NCBI GenBank assembly: GCA_017650105.1
Contig: JAGCFO010000005.1
Coordinates: 1-64,000, forward strand
Length of the DNA stretch: 64,000 nucleotides
Direction: 5' to 3'
Source of the DNA: Bacteroidaceae bacterium
GTDB lineage: Bacteria; Bacteroidota; Bacteroidia; Bacteroidales; Bacteroidaceae
Position numbers and translations under genes: made by a program. Below the pieces are notes generated by a model. The model ran no database searches. It had not been told where the DNA came from and saw nothing but the letters and a program-made list of their open reading frames with translations. Shown in pieces: positions 1 to 10,043 of the stretch (positions within the stretch are counted from its first letter, which is position 1; each line of letters begins with the position of its first letter).

Positions 1-38
1 TTACTCTCTTATTCAATCATTCTAAAAAACAACGTTTT

Positions 39-140
39 ATGAAACTGAATTCTATTAACTGGCGTGAGGTGCTGAAGGTAGTCCTCACCATCCTGACGGC
101 CATCGCCGGCTCGCTCGGCGTAGTGTCGTGCATGGGGTAA
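39..140 (+). CDS. smalltalk-family small protein
   Basis: A 33-residue peptide starting MKLNSINWREV and ending GVVSCMG. A short polar N-terminus with a Trp is followed by a hydrophobic stretch (VLKVVLTILTAIAGSLGVV) and a Ser-Cys-Met end. This layout matches the Bacteroidales 'smalltalk protein' family, which has no known function and is usually encoded near an HU-like protein or an N-acetylmuramoyl-alanine amidase; neither partner is visible here. The ATG at 39 follows an AT-rich leader typical of this phylum. It is too short for ordinary gene calling. Probably membrane-associated (inference). Confidence 0.8.
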   Translation: MKLNSINWREVLKVVLTILTAIAGSLGVVSCMG

Positions 141-151
141 CAACGAAGGCT

Positions 152-229
152 ATGGCACGCGCGCTCAAACTGAAACAATTCCTCGTCCGCATCGGCATCG
201 CCGCTCTGGCGATGCTGCTGCTGGCGTGA
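152..229 (+). CDS. possible 25-residue hydrophobic peptide
   Basis: An ATG 11 bases after the smalltalk stop opens a 25-codon frame: a basic start (MARALKLKQF) followed by one hydrophobic helix (IGIAALAMLLLA). It could be a second membrane micro-peptide co-transcribed with the smalltalk gene, or chance. The support is only its position and composition. No other gene is visible from 230 to 444; that stretch holds the promoter of the next gene. Confidence 0.2.
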   Translation: MARALKLKQFLVRIGIAALAMLLLA

Positions 230-360
230 GGCGCGCAGGGCGCGCAATATGCCGGATTGTCTGATAATCCCTCCCGAAGGCATTTCATATTCTCACCAAG
301 GCATGACTGATGCAAGCATCGTTCTGCTTTTCTGGCTTGACGAAAAGTTCTAAATTTTTT

Positions 361-392
361 TTTGCATATTTCAGATAGAGTCGTTATTTTTG
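361..392 (+). promoter_or_regulatory. Bacteroidetes-type promoter
   Basis: TTTG at 361-364 and TATTTTTG (TAnnTTTG) at 385-392 are 20 bp apart, the phylum's -33/-7 arrangement. The start codon of the secreted adhesin-like gene follows at 445, giving a leader of about 45 nt. Confidence 0.7.
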
Positions 393-444
393 CCGCAAAA
401 AACACATCATCACTCATTTACAAACAAAAAAATAGCTTACGGAT

Positions 445-2616
445 ATGAGAATAATAACACTCTTGCTGATGGCTGTCGTGTCGCTGCCATCAATGGCTCA
501 GCTTAAAATGATGCCCAACACAAATGCTGCAGATAAGCGTGGCACCACGACACTCGTGCAAAATGCATCGCCCGTCAAGCATGTGGTGGAAGTAAAGAAA
601 ACAGTCAATGCTACCATCCCCGCAGGCTATGCTTCTGTCACTCTGACTACCCACAATATTTGGCATGACTATGACGGCACGGGCTACCAGATGCTGTTCG
701 ATGCCGATCACACCGCCTATGGGTCAATCATCCCTGAGAAAGGCAACCTCACCGAATATGGCAATGCACAACCTGGTGTTTATGAATCATTTGAATACAA
801 GATACCAGAGGGCGCTCATGGCAATTTGTATGATCAGGTGGAAGGGGAAAGCAAATTGACTGACGGGAGCATAACCATTCTGATTCCTGCCGGCGTGTAC
901 GACTGGTGTATCACCAATCCAACCCCCGACCAGAACTTCTTCAGAATCTATATAGCAAGTAGTTATGGTAACATAGGCGGACGAGCTGACAACTACCTTT
1001 TTATCGGGGGACTGGAATATGAATTCGATATTACTCTGGGGGAAAACGGTTACGATCAGACCGATGTGGACATCAGAGGAATGGAGCTTTCATACGATGT
1101 GGAAAACATCACTTACAATGCTGCTGATGTCAACTGGGCTATCGAAGGCCCGATGAACCTCTATTCCATCAATCTCCGTTTCCGCAAGGTGAATGAAACA
1201 GTTGTTTTCGACTATGACGATGCTGCGGCTTTTGAAGGTCTGGAAAAATGGGATGCCGACGGGGATAATCATAACTGGAAATATGAAGAGACGGGAGACG
1301 CTCATAGCGGAAAGGGCGTGTGGGCGTCGTATTCGTTTGACGAGGGCAGATACGAACCTTTCAATCCCGACAACTGGCTTCTCTTGCCTAATATGGACCT
1401 GAAAGGGAAAGCTCTCTCCTTCTGTGCACGTTCGAAAAGCAAAGAATTCAAAGACAATTTCGGAGTGTTCTTCCTCCCCGACGGTGAAGAAAGGACACCT
1501 GAAAATCTGACGGAACTGGGGATATATACCGAAATTCCGAATGAGTGGACGGCATACACCATCGACCTCGACGGGTTAGGAAAAGGCCAGATTGTGTTCC
1601 GGCATTTCAAGAGTCAGGACAGATGGGCTCTGTATATTGACGACGTGGCCATCTCAGACCTGAATGCGGTGTATCACCCAGAAGAATATAATTGGATAAC
1701 ATTCAGCAAGGTGGTCGACCATCCTCACCTCCTCTTCAATCTGGATAGCGGACGCAAATACGAGGTGCAGATGCGGGCTGAGCCTGCCGACTGGGGCGAG
1801 AGCGTGTTCTTCTCCACCCCCGACTGTCTGGTGCTGGAAAGCAATGCCGACAACTCTACCGTGCTCAACGACAATCAGGGCTACAACGGCTACGTGAAGC
1901 TCAACGGCCGCACGCTCTATAAGGACGGCTTGTGGAACACGCTCTGCCTGCCCTTCGACCTCGAGCTCAGCGGTTCGGTGCTCGACGGCGAAGACGTGGA
2001 GCTGAAGACGCTCGGAGGCGCTGAGCTTGAAGAGGGAGTGCTGTATCTCTACTTCGAGGACGCCAGGGAAATCAAGGCCGGCATGCCCTATCTCATCAGG
2101 TGGTACGAAGCGGGCCGACATATCGTCGATCCTGTCTTCGAGGACGTCACCATCAGCAGCGCTGCCCCCGACGGCATCAGCAGCGACGATAAAGCAGTCA
2201 GGTTCGCAGGCAACTACAAGCCTGTCGTCATCCCAAAGTCGGGCGACAGGAGCAAGATCTACATGGGAGCCGACAACGACCTGCGCTATACGGAGATATC
2301 CTTCACCATCGACGCCTTCCACGCCTACTTCCAACTGGGTAAAAACCTCAGCGTCTCCAACACCGGTGACGTGAACGACGACTGGAGCGTCAACGTGAGC
2401 GACGTCACCGCACTCGTGAGCTACATACTCGGCACGGCCGACAGCCACTCCGTCGCAGGCAACGTCGATGTCAACGGCGACGGCGAAGTCAACGTGAGCG
2501 ACGTCACCGCTCTGGTGAGCATCATCCTCAACGGCAGCAACAACGTCTATAACGTGGTGGTCTTTGGCGCCGACGACATCGTCTTCGAACAAGGCGGAAG
2601 CGGTCCTGCCAGATAA
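445..2616 (+). CDS. secreted gingipain-adhesin-like protein with dockerin-like tail
   Basis: 723 residues with a signal peptide (MRIITLLLMAVVSLPSMAQ). Residues about 60-200 (SVTLTTHNIWHDYDG, TGYQMLFDADH, GVYDWCITNP) read like DUF2436, the domain found in the haemagglutinin/adhesin regions of Porphyromonas gingivalis gingipains. Residues about 250-415 (FDYDDAAAFEGLEKW, NPDNWLLLP, YIDDVAISD) match the cleaved-adhesin / choice-of-anchor J fold. Residues about 641-697 hold two dockerin-like loops (GDVNDDWSVNVSDVTALV and DVNGDGEVNVSDVTALV), followed by an unusual tail of about 25 residues ending SGPAR. No protease domain is present, so binding or adhesion rather than proteolysis is inferred. It stands alone behind its own promoter and converges with the hexosaminidase gene. 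Confidence 0.75.
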   Translation: MRIITLLLMAVVSLPSMAQLKMMPNTNAADKRGTTTLVQNASPVKHVVEVKKTVNATIPAGYASVTLTTHNIWHDYDGTGYQMLFDADHTAYGSIIPEKGNLTEYGNAQPGVYESFEYKIPEGAHGNLYDQVEGESKLTDGSITILIPAGVYDWCITNPTPDQNFFRIYIASSYGNIGGRADNYLFIGGLEYEFDITLGENGYDQTDVDIRGMELSYDVENITYNAADVNWAIEGPMNLYSINLRFRKVNETVVFDYDDAAAFEGLEKWDADGDNHNWKYEETGDAHSGKGVWASYSFDEGRYEPFNPDNWLLLPNMDLKGKALSFCARSKSKEFKDNFGVFFLPDGEERTPENLTELGIYTEIPNEWTAYTIDLDGLGKGQIVFRHFKSQDRWALYIDDVAISDLNAVYHPEEYNWITFSKVVDHPHLLFNLDSGRKYEVQMRAEPADWGESVFFSTPDCLVLESNADNSTVLNDNQGYNGYVKLNGRTLYKDGLWNTLCLPFDLELSGSVLDGEDVELKTLGGAELEEGVLYLYFEDAREIKAGMPYLIRWYEAGRHIVDPVFEDVTISSAAPDGISSDDKAVRFAGNYKPVVIPKSGDRSKIYMGADNDLRYTEISFTIDAFHAYFQLGKNLSVSNTGDVNDDWSVNVSDVTALVSYILGTADSHSVAGNVDVNGDGEVNVSDVTALVSIILNGSNNVYNVVVFGADDIVFEQGGSGPAR

Positions 2617-2647
2617 GGAGCAGCGTTGACGGAGGGGGAATAGTGTG

Positions 2648-4162
2648 TTATTGGAGCAAGGATGGGGATGGAGGATACACGGTATATCCCCATTCGCGGG
2701 CGACGGCGGACAAGACGGATGCACGACGCTCGAAGTCGGACCAGTCCTTGCTCACAGCCTGACTCCAGCCCGTTTCTGCAATAGCGAAGACGCGCGGATA
2801 GAGCATCATCTCAGCATGCCAGGCGTGCTGAACGTGCTCTGTCCACAGGTTGCCCTGCAAGCCTAACACATGATGGGCGTCGGCCTCGGAGATGCCCTCT
2901 CCTATCGGCTCGAAGGAATAGACTTTCTCCAACGGCAGAAGACGTCCCGCAGCATGATACTGATCGGGCTCTTGGCGATAGTCGAGATAGCAGTAATGCG
3001 TGGGCGTGAGAATCACATCGTGCCCCTCGCTGACGGCCTGCACGCCCGCCTCCACTCCGTGCCAAGACATCACGGTGGCGTCAGGAGCCAATCCGCCCTG
3101 CAGGATTTCGTCCCAACCGATGATGCGCTTGCCGTGCTGATGGGCAAAGCGTTCTATCCGACTGATCATATAGCTTTGAAGCTCTTCCACGCTCTCCAGC
3201 CCTTCGGCCTTCATGCGAGCCTGACAATCAGGACACAGCTTCCAGTTGTTCTTGCGGGCCTCGTCGCCGCCAATATGGATGTACTGCGAGGGAAAAATGT
3301 CGAAGACCTCCAGCAGCACATTCTCGAGGAACCGGAAGGTGGTCTCCTTTCCGGGACACAGCTCCCAGGGGTCTTTTCCGCCATCCGGCAGGCTGCAGGC
3401 GAGCTCGGGATAGGCCGCACGGGTCTCGTAGTTATGTCCGGGCATCTCTATTTCGGGAATCACCTCGATATGCCTCTCGGCGGCAAAGGAGAGAATGTCG
3501 GCAATATCCTGATGGGTGTAGTAGCCTCCGTAGGCCCCGGGCGTTCCCTCCTCGACGAAAAGCCCGCCTATCTCATTCTTTTCCCAATCCCAGAAATAAG
3601 CCTCGGGGCGCCAGGCTGTCGCAGCCGTGAGGCGCGGATAAGCATCGATCTGTACGCGCCAGCCCGGGTTGTCCACCAAATGGAAGTGGAAGCGGTTCAT
3701 CTTGAGGAGTGCCATCATCTCAAGCTGCTTCAGCACGAACTGTTTGCCTTGGAAGTGACGGCTCTCGTCGAGCATGACGCCCCTGTAGCGGAAACGCGGC
3801 CAGTCGAGAATAGTGCAGCAGGTCAGCGAGCTGTCGAGGGAAGCCATCATCCTGAGTGTCTGGCGGGCATAGAACACGCCTTCCTCGTCGGCAGCCACAA
3901 TCTTCACACGCTTCTTACCCAGCTCCAGCCAATAGGCCGAACGGAGCTGCCAGTCGGTGAGCCTTCTGTCGCCCAAACGACGGAGGAGAGCCTTCTCGGA
4001 GATGCGCACTTTTTCGCGCAAGCGGGCTAAATCATCGTGACGAACACTTCCGGAGCGTACCGAATACTCTACGGGCGTCGGTATCAGGTTCGTCGGTCGG
4101 GGCTGGGCTTGGGTGCACACAGCCCCACAGACAAGCGCAAGCACTATGAGAATCTTTCTCAT
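2648..4162 (-). CDS. beta-N-acetylhexosaminidase, GH20
   Basis: 504 residues from MRKILIVLALVCGAVCTQAQ, a clear signal peptide; a start 28 codons further upstream would put polar sequence before it. An N-terminal GH20b-like alpha/beta domain (about 24-120) precedes the TIM barrel, which opens with FRYRGVMLDESRHF. The catalytic Asp-Glu pair is in HIGGDEARKN (D300, E301), and WTEHV near the end is also typical. It removes terminal GlcNAc or GalNAc from glycans, probably in the periplasm or at the cell surface. It lies 84 bp downstream of lepA on the same strand, so read-through is possible. Length is normal for the compact bacterial members, with no C-terminal carbohydrate-binding module. Confidence 0.93.
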   Translation of the reverse strand: MRKILIVLALVCGAVCTQAQPRPTNLIPTPVEYSVRSGSVRHDDLARLREKVRISEKALLRRLGDRRLTDWQLRSAYWLELGKKRVKIVAADEEGVFYARQTLRMMASLDSSLTCCTILDWPRFRYRGVMLDESRHFQGKQFVLKQLEMMALLKMNRFHFHLVDNPGWRVQIDAYPRLTAATAWRPEAYFWDWEKNEIGGLFVEEGTPGAYGGYYTHQDIADILSFAAERHIEVIPEIEMPGHNYETRAAYPELACSLPDGGKDPWELCPGKETTFRFLENVLLEVFDIFPSQYIHIGGDEARKNNWKLCPDCQARMKAEGLESVEELQSYMISRIERFAHQHGKRIIGWDEILQGGLAPDATVMSWHGVEAGVQAVSEGHDVILTPTHYCYLDYRQEPDQYHAAGRLLPLEKVYSFEPIGEGISEADAHHVLGLQGNLWTEHVQHAWHAEMMLYPRVFAIAETGWSQAVSKDWSDFERRASVLSAVAREWGYTVYPPSPSLLQ

Positions 4163-4246
4163 ATCTGTTGTGTGTTGTATTTTTGATGTGAGTCCGACGA
4201 ACTGTATTCTATTCATCCCCTTTTCAGCCGATAGGCGGGAGCGCAC

Positions 4247-6028
<1,782 letters not shown>

Positions 6029-6152
6029 TCAGTTCAAAAAAATAGTTGTTTAAGAAAACAAGTACCGGACGGGTGTGTGGGCAGCGCATCGTGACGAGCG
6101 GCTCGCCGAAGACACACACGCGGAGAGAAAACCCCTTCTGTCCAGTTTGGCG

Positions 6153-6183
6153 CAAAAGTAGCAAAAAAGAAAATAAAAACAAA
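6153..6183 (-). promoter_or_regulatory. promoter of lepA
   Basis: Read on the minus strand, TTTG (6183-6180) and TACTTTTG (6160-6153) are 19 bp apart, fitting the TTTG/TAnnTTTG model. The predicted leader to the lepA ATG is about 115 nt. The -33 box overlaps the T-tract of the upstream terminator. Confidence 0.65.
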
Positions 6184-6214
6184 AGTACATCGGCGAAAAT
6201 TCACCGATGTACTT
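6183..6214 (-). terminator. rho-independent terminator of the winged-helix gene
   Basis: A perfect 11-bp stem (AAGTACATCGG / CCGATGTACTT) with a 10-nt loop, followed on the minus strand by a T-rich run (6184-6170). It lies 33 bp after the stop of the small winged-helix gene and directly before the lepA promoter. Confidence 0.85.
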
Positions 6215-6246
6215 AAAGTAATGCTAATATAAAAGATCCTTTCGGA

Positions 6247-6465
6247 TTACTTCAGACAATACACAACGTCTTCTTCCGTCTCAACGGCATTGATCTTGTC
6301 TTCGCGAAGCAACCAACCAAGAGCCATAAAGATCTCTTCGTTCTTTTTCAGCTTGGTAGCCTTCTTGAGGTCCTTAGCATTCAGACCAGCTTCACTTGCA
6401 TTGAGTGCATTCCAAACGAGGCCTGCGAACTCACCAACTTTTTCTGTCAACATGTTTGAAAACAT
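6247..6465 (-). CDS. small winged helix-turn-helix protein (DUF2582-like)
   Basis: 72 residues. The pattern VGEFAGLVWNALNASEAGLNAKDLKKATKLKKNEEIFMALGWLLREDKI is a compact winged-helix fold of the DUF2582 type found across Bacteroidales: a helix, a turn (GLNAKDLKKATKL), then a recognition helix with GWL. Met5 could equally be the start. It is probably a small DNA-binding or accessory protein of the cytoplasm; its target is unknown. It is monocistronic, with its own promoter and terminator, and a perfect palindrome overlaps the promoter, which suggests autoregulation (inference). Confidence 0.8.
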   Translation of the reverse strand: MFSNMLTEKVGEFAGLVWNALNASEAGLNAKDLKKATKLKKNEEIFMALGWLLREDKINAVETEEDVVYCLK

Positions 6466-6509
6466 TAAAAATTAATACTCTTTGCCTATGGCAATTCCTA
6501 AAAACGCTG

Positions 6510-6540
6510 CAAAGATACGGCAATTTTTATGTTGTACAAC
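6510..6540 (-). promoter_or_regulatory. promoter of the winged-helix gene with overlapping palindrome
   Basis: On the minus strand TATCTTTG (6517-6510) is a perfect -7 box, with GTTG (6540-6537) as an imperfect -33 box 19 bp upstream. A perfect 16-bp palindrome, TATGTTGTACAACATA (6528-6543), covers the -33 box and is a candidate operator. Confidence 0.6.
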
Positions 6541-6589
6541 ATATTTTCGAAAAAAAATCGCGTTTTTTATTCTTTTTTAAACATCGGCC

Positions 6590-6649
6590 TCAGAAGGGCA
6601 TTTTTTCGTCGGGATGAGACTCTTCGGACTCGGGCGCGGGAGCCGTCAT
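6590..6649 (-). CDS. 19-codon micro-ORF with an SSB-like acidic tail
   Basis: The ATG (6649-6647) overlaps the stop of the MalY/PatB gene in an ATGA arrangement. It opens MTAPAPESEESHPDEKMPF and then TGA. The peptide resembles the C-terminal tip of bacterial SSB proteins: Pro/Ala/Glu-rich and acidic, ending in a hydrophobic-Pro-Phe motif. No OB-fold precedes it. It may be translated by coupling, be a leftover of an ssb gene, or be chance. Described because the fit is unusual, not because expression is shown. Confidence 0.25.
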   Translation of the reverse strand: MTAPAPESEESHPDEKMPF

Positions 6650-7857
6650 CCGAAACGCTTGTCGTACGCCTCCTTCAACTGCTGCATGGCCCGACGGATG
6701 ACGCTGCGCGGGGAGGCTACGTTGAGCCGCATGAACCCTTCGCCGGGCTTGCCGAACATGGCGCCGTCGTTGAGGGCAAGGCGGGCTTCATCGGCAAAGA
6801 AACGGTTGAGCTCCTCTACCGGCAGACGCAGTCCGCGACAGTCGAGGAAGACGAGGTAGGAGGCCTGGGGGCGTATCATGCCGATGAGAGGCATGTCGGC
6901 ACGAAGCGTCTGTAAAACGAAATCGATGTTGCCTTCGATGTATGCCAGGCATTGATCGAGCCATTCGGTGCCGTTAGTGTAGGCTGCCACAACCGTCTCG
7001 TAGGCAAACAAGTGCCCGAGGTTGAACTCACCGCTGTCGAGCCATCGGTTGAACGTGGCGGCAATGTCGGGATTGGGGATGATGCTGTAGCTGCTCGTCA
7101 ATCCGGGCATATTGAACGCCTTGCTGGGCGACGCGAGGGTGATGCTGTTCATTGCAGCCACATCGGAAACGGAAGAGAACGGGATGTGGCGATGGGGCGC
7201 GAAAGTGAGGTCGGCATGTATTTCGTCGCTCACCACAATCACATGATGGCGGAAGCAGATATCGGCCATGCGGCACAGCTCGTCGCGCGTCCACACCCTT
7301 CCGCCGGGGTTGTGGGGATGACAAAGGAAGAACAGCTTGCAGCCCTCCACGTCGCGCTCGAAGCGAGCCCAGTCAATGTCGAAGTTGGCCTCTCCTGCCC
7401 CATCCAAGCCACGCAGCGCTTCGTTGGAGGGGACGATCAGGTCGCTCATCACAACCTCGCGCCCACTATTCTGAGGCACGAGGATATAGGGATGATAGAC
7501 GGGTGTCTGGATAAGGATCTTGTCGCCGGGCTTCGTGAACGCCTGCAGGCAATGGCCCAGTCCCGGCACGATGCCCGGGACAAAGTTGAGCCAGTCGCGC
7601 TCCACACTCCAGCCGTAGCGCATCTGCTGCCAACGGACGATGGCGTCGAACCACGAGTCGCACTTGTGAGTATATCCCAGTACGGGATGCTCGCAGCGCT
7701 TCTTGATGGCTTCCACAACGAAGGGGGCGGTAGCGAAATCCATATCGGCCACCCACAAGGGAATCAAATCGTTGCGCCCCCACAGGTCGGGCACGAAATC
7801 AATCTTAATCGCCCCAGTATCGTTACGGTCGATTATCTCATCGAAATTGTATTTCAT
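6646..7857 (-). CDS. MalY/PatB-family PLP-dependent C-S lyase
   Basis: 403 residues. The N-terminal MKYNFDEIIDRNDTGAIKID...LIPLWVADMDFATAPFV is the hallmark of the MalY/PatB group within class I aminotransferases. The PLP lysine is in SPSKAFNMPGL, and DEIHADLTF is the conserved Asp/His region. The family performs cystathionine or cysteine-S-conjugate beta-elimination, releasing pyruvate, ammonia and a thiol, in the cytoplasm. The gene follows an ABC ATPase by 36 bp and is probably the last gene of that transcript. The exact substrate cannot be read from sequence; an aminotransferase role is less likely. Confidence 0.9.
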   Translation of the reverse strand: MKYNFDEIIDRNDTGAIKIDFVPDLWGRNDLIPLWVADMDFATAPFVVEAIKKRCEHPVLGYTHKCDSWFDAIVRWQQMRYGWSVERDWLNFVPGIVPGLGHCLQAFTKPGDKILIQTPVYHPYILVPQNSGREVVMSDLIVPSNEALRGLDGAGEANFDIDWARFERDVEGCKLFFLCHPHNPGGRVWTRDELCRMADICFRHHVIVVSDEIHADLTFAPHRHIPFSSVSDVAAMNSITLASPSKAFNMPGLTSSYSIIPNPDIAATFNRWLDSGEFNLGHLFAYETVVAAYTNGTEWLDQCLAYIEGNIDFVLQTLRADMPLIGMIRPQASYLVFLDCRGLRLPVEELNRFFADEARLALNDGAMFGKPGEGFMRLNVASPRSVIRRAMQQLKEAYDKRFG

Positions 7858-7893
7858 CCTTTTACGGAAAAACGGATTGGGTAAAAAATGTTT

Positions 7894-8610
7894 TCACACG
7901 GGATGGAAGTTGAGGGCAAGCAGCTGCTCGCTCGTCACCGAGAGGGAGAGTCCCTTCTCGTCCATCATCCAGATGCTGTCGGCAAGACGGTAGGCAACGT
8001 CGAGGTCGTGGGTGGAGAGGAAGATGATCTTGTCCTGCTTGTGAGCCAAGTCGAGCAGCAGCTCCACGATGCCCGTCTTGGAAGGATAGTCGAGGAAGGC
8101 GGTGGGCTCGTCGAGGAGGATGAGAGGTGTCTGCTGTGCTATAGCTTTGGCAATCATCACCTTCTGTCGCTCTCCGTCGCTGAGCCGCGTCATCTGGCTC
8201 TGAGCAAAGGCCGTCATGCCCACAGCAGCTATGGCGTCGGCCACAATCTGCTTATCCTCCTTGTGAAGGGTGCCCCAGAAGTTGGTGTAGGGCATGCGCC
8301 CCATCCCTACGACGTCGGTGACGGTAAGGTTCTGGAAGTCGGCACGCTCGGTGAGCACAACGCTGATGGTCTCGGACATCTGGCGCTTGTCGAACGACAC
8401 GATGGACTTTCCGTCGAGCAGCATGTCACCGCTCAGCGCGGGCTGGAAGCCGGAAAGGGTGCGCAGCAGCGTGCTCTTCCCTATTCCGTTGCGACCCACA
8501 AGGCAGATGAGCATGCCGCCCTGCATCTTGGCATTCAGCCCTTTGGCTATTACCTTCTCGCGAAGCCCTTCGCGATAGCCTATGGTGAGGTCTCTCAGTT
8601 CAAATATCAT
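7894..8610 (-). CDS. ABC transporter ATP-binding protein (FecE/BtuD type)
   Basis: 238 residues. Walker A is GRNGIGKSTLL, the signature is LSDGERQKVMIAKA, and Walker B is LILLDEPTAFLDYP, followed by the switch His in LSTHDLD. The order and spacing match ATPases of siderophore/cobalamin-type importers. No FecCD-like permease or binding protein lies beside it, so it is an orphan here and must pair with subunits encoded elsewhere, or the operon has been broken. It lies between a secreted peptidase and a C-S lyase with short gaps (45 and 36 bp), which suggests co-transcription. Confidence 0.88.
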   Translation of the reverse strand: MIFELRDLTIGYREGLREKVIAKGLNAKMQGGMLICLVGRNGIGKSTLLRTLSGFQPALSGDMLLDGKSIVSFDKRQMSETISVVLTERADFQNLTVTDVVGMGRMPYTNFWGTLHKEDKQIVADAIAAVGMTAFAQSQMTRLSDGERQKVMIAKAIAQQTPLILLDEPTAFLDYPSKTGIVELLLDLAHKQDKIIFLSTHDLDVAYRLADSIWMMDEKGLSLSVTSEQLLALNFHPV

Positions 8611-8655
8611 CAGTCAACAGTTTAATAAAACGGTCGTCGGTTGTCGTCAAAGGTG

Positions 8656-9972
8656 TCATTTTGCCCATTTCTTGAGGATGCGGAGAATCTTCTTCTTCAT
8701 ATCGTCGGGCATGTTGCCCACGCGGGCGCGATGACTCCCTCCGGGCTGTACGAAGACATACATATTCTTCTTTTTCCCGGGGAGGACCACACGCGTGGCG
8801 CTCCAGGGGTCCACTTCGCCGTAGATGAACATGGCGGGGATGTCGCTCTCGCGCAGGAACTGCTGGCAACGCTCGTACAAGTCGCCCTTGAACTCGATGT
8901 AGTCCAGGTCGTCCTGAATCATCACCCGGCGCATATATCCCTCGTAGGTGGGACGGACAAGCAGCCCCTCGAAGGGTTTGGTATCGTAGCCGTAGTAGCC
9001 TATCTCGCGCATCGCCTGCACGTTGAAGGGGGTGTAGGGCGTGTTGCGGGAGAAGTAGTTGGGCTCGCATTTCTCGCGCAGGCTTTCCCACAAGGCCCCC
9101 GCGTCGGCATCGTCGCCGGGAATGGTGCTCTCATCGTCGCCCCATTGCCAGAAGGCGAAGGGGTACTCCAGCACCATCAGGTCGAACACCTCGTCGAGAG
9201 GTACCCTGAAGCTGTAGTTCCGCGAGCGGACAAACTCGTCAAGCATCGGCACTATCTCGGCACGATGCCGCAGTGTCGTCAGCTGATAAGCGAGCAGTTT
9301 TTCGCGAACCTCCTCAGAGCCCACCTGCCGCAGGAACTTCTCGTGACGTCCGTCTTCCAGCGCCTTATTCAAGGGGGCGACATATGAGACGTTTGCCGTC
9401 ACGTCGTCGGGGAAGAAGACACGATAGAATAGCGCCGTCTGCCCTCCTTTGGAGATGCCCGTCGAGAACCACTTGCGGGGATAGACAGTGCCGAACGTGA
9501 GGCGGATGTTGTGATAGTCGTAAGCTGAGTTCTCCACCGTGAGATATTCCCAAAGCATAGAGGAATATGCTTTCTCCATATCGATTTTTCGCTGCACGAC
9601 GGGGCTGCTTGCTCCGTTGAACCGATGCTCCACCATCAAGGTGTTGGCCTCGAGCAAGTCGGAGAGCTCTTCGGTGTAGCGCGGATGAAGGGCATACTCG
9701 TTGCTGTAGCCTTCGGTGACGATAACCGTCGGACGGTCGAACCCCCGATGCTTCAGCACGATTCGCTGCAGGAACGTGCCCTGCTGCGAATCATGCGGAT
9801 CGACTGCCTGCTCAAACATCACTATTCGTTTAGCGATGCCGTCGGTGCTTTCCAGCGGCTCCACGGAGGCGACGCCGGGAAGGGCACGCAACACATCGTC
9901 GAGCTCATCGCTCCATACGGGAAGGATGGCTATCAACAGTATCGGAAGAATGAAAAGAGTGCGTTTGATCAT
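8656..9972 (-). CDS. secreted serine peptidase, S28/S37 (PS-10) type
   Basis: 438 residues with a signal peptide (MIKRTLFILPILLIAILPVWS). The alpha/beta-hydrolase nucleophile elbow is TGISKGGQTALFYR (Ser174), preceded by VEHRFNGAS. FIYGEVDPWSA supplies the acid, and GGSHRARV the histidine. This arrangement fits the Peptidase_S37/PS-10 and S28 tripeptidyl- or prolyl-peptidase families, which release short peptides from protein N-termini. It probably acts in the periplasm or outside. It is the first gene of a probable three-gene minus-strand unit with the ABC ATPase and the C-S lyase; I could not see a convincing promoter. Confidence 0.82.
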   Translation of the reverse strand: MIKRTLFILPILLIAILPVWSDELDDVLRALPGVASVEPLESTDGIAKRIVMFEQAVDPHDSQQGTFLQRIVLKHRGFDRPTVIVTEGYSNEYALHPRYTEELSDLLEANTLMVEHRFNGASSPVVQRKIDMEKAYSSMLWEYLTVENSAYDYHNIRLTFGTVYPRKWFSTGISKGGQTALFYRVFFPDDVTANVSYVAPLNKALEDGRHEKFLRQVGSEEVREKLLAYQLTTLRHRAEIVPMLDEFVRSRNYSFRVPLDEVFDLMVLEYPFAFWQWGDDESTIPGDDADAGALWESLREKCEPNYFSRNTPYTPFNVQAMREIGYYGYDTKPFEGLLVRPTYEGYMRRVMIQDDLDYIEFKGDLYERCQQFLRESDIPAMFIYGEVDPWSATRVVLPGKKKNMYVFVQPGGSHRARVGNMPDDMKKKILRILKKWAK

Positions 9973-10043
9973 AGCAGATGGGGATTTATCGGTGGTGAAT
10001 CTTTTGGGTAAACTCTTCGGTCAGGAGAACACGGCGCGATTTA

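Noticed and set aside
1654..2724. 356-codon minus-strand frame opposite the adhesin-like gene
   Set aside because: Val/Asp/His-rich mirror of the dockerin and beta-rich coding strand; no signal or domain.
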